Origin: Auanema rhodensis
Taxonomy: Eukaryota; Nematoda; Chromadorea; Rhabditida; Rhabditidae
Direction: 5' to 3'
DNA length: 64,000 bases
Assembly: GCA_964057225.1 (NCBI GenBank)
Contig: CAXKVF010000076.1
Coordinates: 372,001-436,000 of the forward strand
Below are positions 44,901 through 55,942 of the stretch, one piece after another. The position numbers and the translations under genes were made by a program. Every line of letters begins with the position of its first letter. The stretch's first letter is position 1. The notes below the pieces were generated by a model, which searched no databases, was not told where the DNA came from, and saw nothing but the letters and a program-made list of their open reading frames with translations.

Positions 44901-47900
44901 AAGTTCACGTAAATTTCAAAGTCATGGTTACCATGCACCAATATCAATAAAAATTTGTTTTTAGACTAATATGGACATGAGGAATCTAATTTTGAAAACC
45001 GCATCTCTTTATCTTTCACGTGAAGCGAGTTACATACCAAGTGCACATCACGTGTACATTTAATTAGCATAAATTAAAGTTCACGTAAATTTCAAAGTCA
45101 TGGTTACCATGCACCAATATCAATAAAAATTTGTTTTTAGACTAATATGGACATGGGGAATCTAATTTTGAAAACCGCATCTCTTTATCTTTCACGTGAA
45201 GCGAGTTACATACCAAGTGCACATCACGTGTACATTTAATTAGCATAAATTAAAGTTCACGTAAATTTCAAAGTCATGGTTACCATGCACCAATATCAAT
45301 AAAAATTTGTTTTTAGACTAATATGGACATGGGGAATCTAATTTTGAAAACCGCATCTCTTTATCTTTCACGTGAAGCGAGTTACATACCAAGTGCACAT
45401 CACGTGTACATTTAATTAGCATAAATTGAAGTTCACGTAAATTTCAAAGTCATGGTTACCATGAACCAATATCAATAAAAATTTGTTTTTAGACTAATAT
45501 GGACATGGGGAATCTAATTTTGAAAACCGCATCTCTTTATCTTTCACGTGAAGCGAGTTACATACCAAGTGCACATCACGTGTACATTTAATTAGCATAA
45601 ATTAAAGTTCACGTAAATTTCAAAGTCATGGTTACCATGAACCAATACCCAATCAAAATTTGTTTTTAGACTAATATGGACATGGGGAATCTAATTTTGA
45701 AAACCGCATCTCTTTATCTTTCACGTGAAGCGAGTTACATACCAAGTGCACATCACGTGTACATTTAATTAGCATAAATTAAAGTTCACGTAAATTTCAA
45801 AGTCATGGTTACCATGAAGCAATATCAATAAAAATTTGTTTTTAGACTAATATGGACATGGGGAATCTAATTTTGAAAACCGCATCTCTTTATCTTTCAC
45901 GTGAAGCGAGTTACATACCAAGTGCACATCACGTGTACATTTAATTAGCATAAATTAAAGTTCACGTAAATTTCAAAGTCTTGGTTACCATGAAGCAATA
46001 TCAATAAAAATTTGTTTTTAGACTAATATGGACATGGGGAATCTAATTTTGAAAACCGCATCTCTTTATCTTCCACGTGAAGCGAGTTACATACCAAGTG
46101 CACATCACGTGTACATTTAATTAGCATAAATTAAAGTTCACGTAAATTTCAAAGTCATGGTTACCATGAACCAATATCAATAAAAATTTGTTTTTAGACT
46201 AATATGGACATGGGGAATCTAATTTTAAAAACCGCATCTCTTTATCTTTCACGTGAAGCGAGTTACATACCAAGTGCACATCATGTGTACATTTAATTAG
46301 CATAAATTAAAGTTCACGTAAATTTCAAAGTCATGGTTACCATGCACCAATATCAATAAAAATTTGTTTTTAGACTAATATGGACATGGGGAATCTAATT
46401 TTGAAAACCGCATCTCTTTATCTTCCACGTGAAGCGAGTTACATACCAAGTGCACATCACGTGTACATTTAATTAGCATAAATTAAAGTTCACGTAAATT
46501 TCAAAGTCATGGTTACCATGAACCAATATCAATAAAAATTTGTTTTTAGACTAATATGTACATGGGGAATCTAATTTTGAAAACCGCATCTCTTTATCTT
46601 TCACGTGAAGCGAGTTACATACCAAGTGCACATCACGTGTACATTTAATTAGCATAAATTAAATTTCACGTAAATTTCAAAGTCATGGTTACCATGCACC
46701 AATATCAATAAAAATTTGTTTTTAGACTAATATGGACATGGGGAATCTAATTTTGAAAACCGCATCTCTTTATCTTTCACGTGAAGCGAGTTACATACCA
46801 AGTGCACATCACGTGTACATTTAATTAGCATAAATTAAAGTTCACGTAAATTTCAAAGTCATGGTTACCATGAACCAATATCAATAAAAATTTGTTTTTA
46901 GACTAATATGGACATGGGGAATCTAATTTTGGAAACCGCATTTCTTTATCTTTCACGTGAAGCGAGTTACATACCAAGTGCACATCACGTGTACATTTAA
47001 TTAGCATAAATTAAAGTTCACGTAAATTTCAAAGTCTTGGTTACCATGAAGCAATATCAATAAAAATTTGTTTTTAGACTAATATGGACATGGGGAATCT
47101 AATTTTGAAAACCGCATCTCTTTATCTTTCACGTGAAGCGAGTTACATACCAAGTGCACATCACGTGTACATTTAATTAGCATAAATTAAAGTTCACGTA
47201 AATTTCAAAGTCATGGTCACCATGAACCAATATCAATAAAAATTTGTTTTTAGACTAATATTGACATGGGGAATCTAATTTTGAAAACAGCATCTCTTTA
47301 TCTTTCACGTGAAGCGAGTTACATACCAAGTGCACATCACGTGTACATTTAATTAGCATAAATTAAAGTTCACGTAAATTTCAAAGTCATGGTTACCATG
47401 AACCAATATCAATAAAAATTTGTTTTTAGACTAATATGGACATGGGGAATCTAATTTTGGAAACCGCATTTCTTTATCTTTCACGTGAAGCGAGTTACAT
47501 ACCAAGTGCACATCACGTGTACATTTAATTAGCATAAATTAAAGTTCACGTAAATTTCAAAGTCTTGGTTACCATGAAGCAATATCAATAAAAATTTGTT
47601 TTTAGACTAATATGGACATGGGGAATCTAATTTTGAAAACCGCATCTCTTTATCTTTCACGTGAAGCAAGTTACATACCAAGTGCACATCACGTGTACAT
47701 TTAATTAGCATAAATTAAAGTTCACGTAAATTTCAAAGTCATGGTTACCATGAACCAATATCAATAAAAATTTGTTTTTAGACTAATATGGACATGGGGA
47801 ATCTAATTTTGAAAACCGCATCTCTTTATCTTTCACGTGAAGCGAGTTACATACCAAGTGCACATCACGTGTACATTTAATTAGCATAAATTAAAGTTCA

Positions 47901-50900
47901 CGTAAATTTCAAAGTCATGGTTACCATGAAGCAATATCAATAAAAATTCGTTTTTAGACTAATATGGACATGGGGAATCTAATTTTGAAAACCGCATCTC
48001 TTTATCTTTCACGTGAAGCGAGTTACATACCAAGTGCACATCACGTGTACATTTAATTAGCATAAATTAAAGTTCACGTAAATTTCAAAGTCATGGTTAC
48101 CATGAAGCAATATCAATAAAAATTTGTTTTTAGACTAATATGGACATGGGGAATCTAATTTTGAAAACCGCATCTCTTTATCTTTCACGTGAAGCGAGTT
48201 ACATACCAAGTGCACATCACGTGTACATTTAATTAGCATAAATTAAAGTTCACGTAAATTTCAAAGTCATGGTTACCATGAACCAATATCAATCAAAATT
48301 TGTTTTTAGACTAATATGGACATGGGGAATCTAATTTTGAAAACCGCATCTCTTTATCTTTCACGTGAAGCGAGTTACATACCAAGTGCACATCACGTGT
48401 ACATTTAATTAGCATAAATTAAAGTTCACGTAAATTTCAAAGTCATGGTTACCATGAACCAATATCAATAAAAATTTGTTTTTAGACTAATATTGACATG
48501 GGGAATCTAATTTTGAAAACAGCATCTCTTTATCTTTCACGTGAAGCGAGTTACATACCAAGTGCACATCACGTGTACATTTAATTAGCATAAATTAAAG
48601 TTCACGTAAATTTCAAAGTCATGGTTACCATGAACCAATATCAATCAAAATTTGTTTTTAGACTAATATGGACATGGGGAATCTAATTTTGAAAACCGCA
48701 TCTCTTTATCTTTCACGTGAAGCGAGTTACATACCAAGTGCACATCACGTGTACATTTAATTAGCATAAATTAAAGTTCACGTAAATTTCAAAGTCTTGG
48801 TTACCATGAAGCAATATCAATAAAAATTTGTTTTTAGACTAATATGGACATGGGGAATCTAATTTTGAAAACCGCATCTCTTTATCTTTCACGTGAAGCG
48901 AGTTACATACCAAGTGCACATCACGTGTACATTTAATTAGCATAAATTAAAGTTCACGTAAATTTCAAAGTCATGGTTACCATGCACCAATATCAATAAA
49001 AATTTGTTTTTAGACTAATATGGACATGGGGAATCTAATTTTGAAAACCGCATCTCTTTATCTTTCACGTGAAGCGAGTTACATACCAAGTGCACATCAC
49101 GTTTACATTTAATTAGCATAAATTGAAGTTCACGTAAATTTCAAAGTCATGGTTACCATGAACCAATATCAATAAAAATTTGTTTTTAGACTAATATGGA
49201 CATGGGGAATCTAATTTTGAAAACCGCATCTCTTTATCTTTCACGTGAAGCGAGTTACATACCAAGTGCACATCACGTGTACATTTAATTAGCATAAATT
49301 AAAGTTCACGTAAATTTCAAAGTCATGGTTACCATGAACCAATATCAATAAAAATTTGTTTTTAGACTAATATTGACATGGGGAATCTAATTTTGAAAAC
49401 AGCATCTCTTTATCTTTCACGTGAAGCGAGTTACATACCAAGTGCACATCACGTGTACATTTAATTAGCATAAATTAAAGTTCACGTAAATTTCAAAGTC
49501 ATGGTTACCATGAACCAATATCAATCAAAATTTGTTTTTAGACTAATATGGACATGGGGAATCTAATTTTGAAAACCGCATCTCTTTATCTTTCACGTGA
49601 AGCGAGTTACATACCAAGTGCACATCACGTGTACATTTAATTAGCATAAATTAAAGTTCACGTAAATTTCAAAGTCTTGGTTACCATGAAGCAATATCAA
49701 TAAAAATTTGTTTTTAGACTAATATGGACATGGGGAATCTAATTTTGAAAACCGCATCTCTTTATCTTTCACGTGAAGCGAGTTACATACCAAGTGCACA
49801 TCACGTGTACATTTAATTAGCATAAATTAAAGTTCACGTAAATTTCAAAGTCATGGTTACCATGAACCAATATCAATAAAAATTTGTTTTTAGACTAATA
49901 TTGACATGGGGAATCTAATTTTGAAAACAGCATCTCTTTATCTTTCACGTGAAGCGAGTTACATACCAAGTGCACATCACGTGTACATTTAATTAGCATA
50001 AATTAAAGTTCACGTAAATTTCAAAGTCATGGTTACCATGAACCAATATCAATAAAAATTTGTTTTTAGACTAATATGGACATGGGGAATCTAATTTTGG
50101 AAACCGCATTTCTTTATCTTTCACGTGAAGCGAGTTACATACCAAGTGCACATCACGTGTACATTTAATTAGCATAAATTAAAGTTCACGTAAATTTCAA
50201 AGTCTTGGTTACCATGAAGCAATATCAATAAAAATTTGTTTTTAGACTAATATGGACATGGGGAATCTAATTTTGAAAACCGCATCTCTTTATCTTTCAC
50301 GTGAAGCAAGTTACATACCAAGTGCACATCACGTGTACATTTAATTAGCATAAATTAAAGTTCACGTAAATTTCAAAGTCATGGTTACCATGAACCAATA
50401 TCAATAAAAATTTGTTTTTAGACTAATATGGACATGGGGAATCTAATTTTGAAAACCGCATCTCTTTATCTTTCACGTGAAGCGAGTTACATACCAAGTG
50501 CACATCACGTGTACATTTAATTAGCATAAATTAAAGTTCACGTAAATTTCAAAGTCATGGTTACCATGAAGCAATATCAATAAAAATTCGTTTTTAGACT
50601 AATATGGACATGGGGAATCTAATTTTGAAAACCGCATCTCTTTATCTTTCACGTGAAGCGAGTTACATACCAAGTGCACATCACGTGTACATTTAATTAG
50701 CATAAATTAAAGTTCACGTAAATTTCAAAGTCATGGTTACCATGAAGCAATATCAATAAAAATTTGTTTTTAGACTAATATGGACATGGGGAATCTAATT
50801 TTGAAAACCGCATCTCTTTATCTTTCACGTGAAGCGAGTTACATACCAAGTGCACATCACGTGTACATTTAATTAGCATAAATTAAAGTTCACGTAAATT

Positions 50901-52465
50901 TCAAAGTCATGGTTACCATGAACCAATATCAATCAAAATTTGTTTTTAGACTAATATGGACATGGGGAATCTAATTTTGAAAACCGCATCTCTTTATCTT
51001 TCACGTGAAGCGAGTTACATACCAAGTGCACATCACGTGTACATTTAATTAGCATAAATTAAAGTTCACGTAAATTTCAAAGTCATGGTTAACATGAAGC
51101 AATATCAATAAAAATTTGTTTTTAGACTAATATGGACATGGGGAATCTAATTTTGAAAACCGCATCTCTTTATCTTTCACGTGAAGCGAGTTACATACCA
51201 AGTGCACATCACGTGTACATTTAATTAGCATAAATTAAAGTTCACGTAAATTTCAAAGTCATGGTTACCATGAACCAATATCAATCAAAATTTGTTTTTA
51301 GACTAATATGGACATGGGGAATCTAATTTTGAAAACCGCATCTCTTTATCTTTCACGTGAAGCGAGTTACATACCAAGTGCATATCACGTGTACATTTAA
51401 TTAGCATGAATTAAAGTTCACGTAAATTTCAAAGTCATGGTTACCATGCACCAATATCAATAAAAATTTGTTTTTAGACTAATATGGACATGGGGAATCT
51501 AATTTTGAAAACCGCATCTCTTTATCTTTCACGTGAAGCGAGTTACATACCAAGTGCACATCACGTGTACATTTAATTAGCATAAATTAAAGTTCACGTA
51601 AATTTCAAAGTCTTGGTTACCATGAAGCAATATCAATAAAAATTTGTTTTTAGACTAATATGGACATGGGGAATCTAATTTTGAAAACCGCATCTCTTTA
51701 TCTTTCACGTGAAGCAAGTTACATACCAAGTGCACATCACGTGTACATTTAATTAGCATAAATTAAAGTTCACGTAAATTTCAAAGTCATGGTTACCATG
51801 AACCAATATCAATAAAAATTTGTTTTTAGACTAATATGGACATGGGGAATCTAATTTTGAAAACCGCATCTCTTTATCTTTCACGTGAAGCGAGTTACAT
51901 ACCAAGTGCACATCACGTGTACATTTAATTAGCATAAATTAAAGTTCACGTAAATTTCAAAGTCATGGTTACCATGAAGCAATATCAATAAAAATTCGTT
52001 TTTAGACTAATATGGACATGGGGAATCTAATTTTGAAAACCGCATCTCTTTATCTTTCACGTGAAGCGAGTTACATACCAAGTGCACATCACGTGTACAT
52101 TTAATTAGCATAAATTAAAGTTCACGTAAATTTCAAAGTCATGGTTACCATGAAGCAATATCAATAAAAATTTGTTTTTAGACTAATATGGACATGGGGA
52201 ATCTAATTTTGAAAACCGCATCTCTTTATCTTTCACGTGAAGCGAGTTACATACCAAGTGCACATCACGTGTACATTTAATTAGCATAAATTAAAGTTCA
52301 CGTAAATTTCAAAGTCATGGTTACCATGAACCAATATCAATCAAAATTTGTTTTTAGACTAATATGGACATGGGGAATCTAATTTTGAAAACCGCATCTC
52401 TTTATCTTTCACGTGAAGCGAGTTACATACCAAGTGCACATCACGTGTACATTTAATTAGCATAA

Positions 52466-52469
52466 ATTA
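52466..52469 (+). repeat. Target site duplication, left copy (ATTA)
   Basis: The left array ends at monomer position 24 with ATTA, next to the (TTTA)n tail of the element. The right array restarts with ATTA at monomer position 21. Positions 21-24 are thus present twice, the signature of a 4-bp target duplication from target-primed reverse transcription. Such a short repeat could partly arise by chance, but the exact phase match supports it. Confidence 0.8.
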
Positions 52470-52485
52470 TTTATTTATTTATTTA
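52470..52485 (-). repeat. 3' microsatellite tail, (TAAA)4
   Basis: Plus strand shows four TTTA units next to the left target duplication; in element sense the 3' end is CGAA followed by (TAAA)4. Simple-repeat tails in place of a long poly(A) are usual for CR1 and related clades, where they guide the RT at the target. The repeat also creates AATAAA polyadenylation-like motifs at the transcript end. Confidence 0.85.
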
Positions 52486-52980
52486 TTCGTTCTATATCAC
52501 AGATTCTTGATAATCAAAAGCTTATTGTGAACGTAGGTATACTGCGAAAAAGCATCTTACAATATGAACTGGGGAAAGTAAATTAAAAATTACAATCAGA
52601 AAAATTAGAAAAAGGATGAAAGTGGTAAATAGTTGTATAATAGAATAGACTAGAATACAAGAAATATAACAAAACGATATTGAAGCATATGAGATTCTAT
52701 TACTATTTCTCAGCAGTTTGTGAAAACAAAAACAGATTATGTTCAGCAAAGTTTGATGAACTGACTCTTTAAATATAGCTGATCAGGTGCGGTGGAACTC
52801 AGAAATGAGTCAAGCCCGTTCTAATAGCAAAGAGAAAAACTGTTACTCATTGCTACGACTGATGTTGATACAGTATAGATGACAGTAGCAGTCTGGCAGA
52901 AAAAAAAAGTAAGAAAAGAACCTTGTATGTTAATTGAAAAGAAAACGATGATACAGATTAAAAAAAAAAAAAAATAATGG
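52486..52980 (-). other. 3' untranslated region of the element
   Basis: About 495 bp between the RT stop codon and the tail. It is AT-rich, with an A run of about 14 on the plus strand near 52960 (a T run in the transcript). I see no protein family in it. The small frame at 52522-52749 has no recognisable motif and is probably incidental. In CR1-type elements the 3' end of the RNA is what the RT recognises, so retrotransposition signals would be expected here, but none can be pointed to from one copy. Confidence 0.7.
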
Positions 52981-54888
52981 TCACGATAAAATATGAGACA
53001 AGATATGTTTCCGGAAAGAATGTTTTGTACGAAGGCTGACTATGGCTTCAGGAAGAGAGTTCCATAGATTTACAGTTCTGTATTCAATTCCATTCCTTGT
53101 TTCTGTCCTCCATAGAGTAGGATGAGCTAGATTCCATTGGTGTCTGCGCAGAGAATTCAGATTCTTGATAATGAAAAAAGATTGTGAGTTTCCTGTGGCT
53201 TCTATTGTTATATGAGCAAAATAGAACAATAGATCAGAAAGAACCCTCCTAGTTATCAGATCTTCAGTTTCAAGATAAGATAGCTGATCTTTGTAAGTTA
53301 GGTCAAGACCGGCTCGGCCAAAGATTGCTTTAAAAAACTTTTTCTGAACTTTTTCTATTCGTTGTTTGCCTGCAATGTTCTGTGGTGACCAGATAACTGA
53401 TCCATATTCAAGTATGGGTCGGACGTAACAGCTGAAAAGTTTGAACAATAATTTAGGACATTTAGAGTAGAAACAACGGAGAATAGTTCGGCATTTGACG
53501 GCCGCAATACTACAAATTGAATTAATGTGTTTTTCGAAAGACAAGTTATTTTCCGTCCAAATACCCAGATCTTTGTATGCAGATACTATAGAGAGAGATG
53601 AATCGCCAAAAGTGAAATTATTAATGTTGTGATAATTAGATGATTTGTTAGAGACAATCATTACTTTAGATTTTTCGGTGTTGACTTTCATTTTGTTATC
53701 ATGACACCATTTGTAAAGAGAATTAAGAGCATTTTGAAGGCTCTCAGGGTTACAACTATGAAGTTTTAGATCATCAGCATATAAAATGGGATGAACATCG
53801 GATGTGAATAAGGAAGTTATGTCGTTTATGTAAAACAGAAACAGTAGAGGGCCAAGAACCGTTCCTTGAGGAACCCCACATGTAAGACTAACAGGGTCGG
53901 ATAGACTTTTGTTGATGAGTACAGAGTAAGAACGGTTTTGGATAAAAGATCCAAGAAAATTAAGAAGAGACCCACGAATTCCAATAGATTTCAATTTTGC
54001 AAAGAGAATGGAGTGATCAATGAGATCGAATGCTTTTGAGAAATCAATAAACGCAACAAAAACTGTATTTTTATCATCAATAAGTGATCTCCATTTGATA
54101 TGGCTGGAAACAAGGGCTGTTACAGTGCTGCGTTTAGGAAGAAAAGCGTGCTGAACATTGGAAATGCTGCCCGAGGATACACCAAAATGAAGAAGGGGAG
54201 ATCGAATAAGTCGTTCAAAGACTTTAGATAAACTTGGGGTTAGTGAGATTGGACGGTAATTAGAAGGATCAGAAGGGTTGCCTTTCTTGAAAACCGGACG
54301 TATCCAAGCTGTTTTCCAGTCAGGAGGACAAGAAGAAGAAACAAGGAGGTTATGAAAAATAAACGAGAGAGGATTGCAGAGGGTGCCTGCACATTGTTTG
54401 AGAAAGTAGTACGGAATTCCATCCGGAGAAGTAGATGCGCGCGAAGGAAGGTGAGAAAGAATGTTGAAAACCTTTTCAGGGGAGATGTCGATGAAGTCAA
54501 TGACTGATGGAGAGTAATTGAGAAGATGAGAGTAAGTGGAAGATGAAGAGGGTTTGACAGCAAAGACGGAGGAAAAAATTTCAGCTTTGTCTACGTCAGA
54601 GAAAACCAAAGTTTCGTTGATTTGTAGAGTAGGGATATCAGAAGAGTCTTTACCAAGTCGTTCGCGACAGAATTGAAAAAATGCTTTTGAATTGTTGGTA
54701 GAAGCTATGTTGTTTTCATCAATGGCAGATTTGAGTTTGATGAGTTTATCTAAGGTGACAGATAGCTTTTTGCGAAGAAGCTCATCCTGAGCGAAAAGAG
54801 AGTTGCTTAACCGGTTAACACGATTGTTAAGTTTCTGAATGTCACGATCAAGTTTTTTTTCTTTTCTTTGCCTTTTTGAATGGGACAC
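52981..54888 (-). CDS. Reverse transcriptase part of ORF2 (frame-shifted from endonuclease)
   Basis: Encodes the RT that copies the element RNA at the nicked target. Residue numbers count from a nominal GTG at 54888, which is not a real start. Residues 1-60 are basic and probably helical. A typical non-LTR RT follows: SPDGIP at 154-159, RPVFKKG at 197-203, NYRPISLTP at 210-218, QHAFLPKRS at 246-254, motif A FIDFSKAFD at 280-288 with Asp282, motif B GVPQGTVLGPLLF at 338-350, motif C YADD at 370-373 and KDLGIW at 439-444. A thumb and C-terminal domain has YVRPILEYGSVIW at 488-500. All three catalytic aspartates are present and there is no internal stop. No RNase H domain or zinc knuckle is visible. 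The frame is open only from 54897 and overlaps the end of the endonuclease frame, to which it must be joined by a +1 frame change. The first internal Met is residue 400, so it cannot start alone. Confidence 0.93.
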   Translation of the reverse strand: MSHSKRQRKEKKLDRDIQKLNNRVNRLSNSLFAQDELLRKKLSVTLDKLIKLKSAIDENNIASTNNSKAFFQFCRERLGKDSSDIPTLQINETLVFSDVDKAEIFSSVFAVKPSSSSTYSHLLNYSPSVIDFIDISPEKVFNILSHLPSRASTSPDGIPYYFLKQCAGTLCNPLSFIFHNLLVSSSCPPDWKTAWIRPVFKKGNPSDPSNYRPISLTPSLSKVFERLIRSPLLHFGVSSGSISNVQHAFLPKRSTVTALVSSHIKWRSLIDDKNTVFVAFIDFSKAFDLIDHSILFAKLKSIGIRGSLLNFLGSFIQNRSYSVLINKSLSDPVSLTCGVPQGTVLGPLLFLFYINDITSLFTSDVHPILYADDLKLHSCNPESLQNALNSLYKWCHDNKMKVNTEKSKVMIVSNKSSNYHNINNFTFGDSSLSIVSAYKDLGIWTENNLSFEKHINSICSIAAVKCRTILRCFYSKCPKLLFKLFSCYVRPILEYGSVIWSPQNIAGKQRIEKVQKKFFKAIFGRAGLDLTYKDQLSYLETEDLITRRVLSDLLFYFAHITIEATGNSQSFFIIKNLNSLRRHQWNLAHPTLWRTETRNGIEYRTVNLWNSLPEAIVSLRTKHSFRKHILSHILS

Positions 54889-55942
54889 AGCTTTGAATTA
54901 TTGATTGGACAATTGCAATAAACTTAGAATAGGAAGTTATAGCGTTTAGACCACATAATTCAGTAGCGAAGTCAATGCCAGCTAAAAGGCTATTTATTTT
55001 ACCATAATCGGCCGAGAAAAAGTTACGACTAGAAAAAGAGGAAGAGAGAGAAGAGGGCCTGGAAGTAGCAACTTTGTTGATTTGAGCAAATGTGAGAGGA
55101 TCCAAAATAATGTTAAAGAAAACCGAGTAATGATCAGATTGGCCAAGAGGGCTATTGCGAGAAATGTTCTCTACACAGTGAACACTGTTGGTGATAATGT
55201 AATCCAAGATGTTTTTACCTCTGGTTGGGAAAGTAACTAATTGACTGGATGAAGACTGTTGAAGAAAGTTGAGAATAGATGAAGTAGAGGGGGAACTGCT
55301 TGACGAATGGATGAGATCCCAGTCAATGTGAGGGAAATTAAGATCGCCTGTTAAGAAAAACCTGCGGTTCGAGATAAGAGTTTGAAATTCGGTTAGAAAA
55401 AAAAGAAAGTCAGAGTGCTGAGATGATGGAGAACGATAGCAGATTGAGAAAACGACGTCAGAAGGTATAATGAGAACATTGAGGTATTGAACAGTTGATT
55501 GAGAAGGAGAGCATGAGAGAAGACGACTATTAATGTGTTTTTTAATATAGAGGAGGACTCCTCCTCCTCGAGAAGTTGATCTGTCATCACGGAAAATGCA
55601 GTAAGAATCTCTCAAAGGAAGGGAGCTAGAGTTGAAATCAGGAAACAGCCAGGTCTCAGATATAGCAATAATGTCTGGACTGAGAGTCGAATGAACAATT
55701 GGTATTAAGTGTAATTTATTGACAATAGATCGTGCGTTATAACAAGAGACTGTAATTTTACTACATGCAGCAGTAGAGATTGTTGATTGGAAATTAACGA
55801 AAGGATGTTTGGCTGGGCAGATTGGACGGGGAATTAGGCAAAGTAGATGTATTTCTAACAATGTTAGCAGTAGGATCTGGAACAGATTTAGCTCGGCGAG
55901 AAGGGTTTTTTCTTCTTCTTTGGCTGCTACATCTTTCTTTGT
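54848..55942 (-). CDS. AP endonuclease part of ORF2 (no AUG)
   Basis: Encodes the apurinic/apyrimidinic-like endonuclease that nicks target DNA for target-primed reverse transcription. Counting from the TTG at 55861, motifs appear in canonical order: YNARSIVNK at 41-49 (Asn42), ISETWL at 67-72 (Glu69), RGGGVLLYI at 98-106, CYRSP at 141-145, GDLNFPHIDW at 172-181 (Asp173, Asn175), PTRGKNILDYIIT at 212-224 and SDHYSVFF at 242-249 (Asp243, His244). All expected catalytic residues are present. The limits given are the open frame, bounded by a TAA at 55943-55945 and the stop at 54848. There is no Met codon anywhere in it, so no ordinary start exists; it overlaps ORF1 by 149 nt in the +1 frame. It ends at an A8 run just before the RT frame takes over. 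CR1 ORF2 is normally one endonuclease-RT polypeptide, so this is its N-terminal half. Confidence 0.9.
   Translation of the reverse strand, partial: TKKDVAAKEEEKTLLAELNLFQILLLTLLEIHLLCLIPRPICPAKHPFVNFQSTISTAACSKITVSCYNARSIVNKLHLIPIVHSTLSPDIIAISETWLFPDFNSSSLPLRDSYCIFRDDRSTSRGGGVLLYIKKHINSRLLSCSPSQSTVQYLNVLIIPSDVVFSICYRSPSSQHSDFLFFLTEFQTLISNRRFFLTGDLNFPHIDWDLIHSSSSSPSTSSILNFLQQSSSSQLVTFPTRGKNILDYIITNSVHCVENISRNSPLGQSDHYSVFFNIILDPLTFAQINKVATSRPSSLSSSFSSRNFFSADYGKINSLLAGIDFATELCGLNAITSYSKFIAIVQSIIQSCVPFKKAKKRKKT
54853..54860 (-). other. A8 run at the endonuclease/RT frame change
   Basis: Eight T on the plus strand (A8 in the transcript) lie where the endonuclease frame runs into its TGA and the RT frame becomes the conserved one. 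The RT frame is +1 relative to the endonuclease frame, so a run one A shorter would keep a single frame. Either this copy gained one A, or the assembly over-called the homopolymer, or +1 recoding occurs. A one-base insertion is the simplest reading because CR1 ORF2 is normally continuous. Confidence 0.75.
55794..55942 (-). other. ORF1/ORF2 overlap, 149 nt, +1 frame
   Basis: ORF1 ends with TAA at 55794 while the endonuclease frame is already open from 55942. The endonuclease frame is shifted +1 relative to ORF1 and has no AUG in the overlap or after it. An A6 run (55906-55911 in the transcript) lies inside the overlap. ORF2 could be made by +1 frameshifting, by termination and reinitiation at a non-AUG codon, or it may depend on a start lost in this copy. 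Confidence 0.7.

Larger units (their letters stand above)
1..52465 (+). repeat. 176-bp satellite array, left block (298 monomers)
   Basis: Head-to-tail tandem repeat with a period of exactly 176 bp, seen from recurrence of TGTACATTTAATTAGC at 1, 177, 353 and onward to 52446. The monomer is about 32% GC (57 G or C in the first copy). Monomers differ by only a few substitutions and all lie in one orientation. The seven length changes I found are single bases: a one-base loss near 5885, 9580, 12571, 16970 and 20841 (same variant), a gain near 33865 and a gain near 45647. Taking TGTACA as position 1, each copy carries CATGGTTACCATG at 47-59, AATAAA at 70-75, the palindrome TTCACGTGAA at 139-148 and GTGCAC at 165-170. 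No reading frame stays open across copies and no gene is visible in this 52 kb. Satellites like this typically form constitutive heterochromatin; a centromeric or subtelomeric role cannot be judged here. The array continues past the left edge. Confidence 0.98.

Noticed and set aside
1-52465. CRISPR-like array
   Set aside because: The whole 176-bp unit repeats with no unique spacers, no cas genes and an animal retrotransposon in the array.
52522-52749. 75-residue minus-strand frame in the 3' UTR
   Set aside because: AT-rich, hydrophobic by composition and without a recognisable motif; it lies after the RT stop.
54240-54563. 107-residue minus-strand frame
   Set aside because: Shadow of the RT coding frame.
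55393-55590. 65-residue minus-strand frame
   Set aside because: Shadow of the endonuclease frame.
55905-55911. A AAA AAC heptamer in the ORF1 zero frame, a classical -1 frameshift site
   Set aside because: The endonuclease frame is +1 relative to ORF1. A -1 shift here would enter the frame later used by the RT, not the endonuclease frame.
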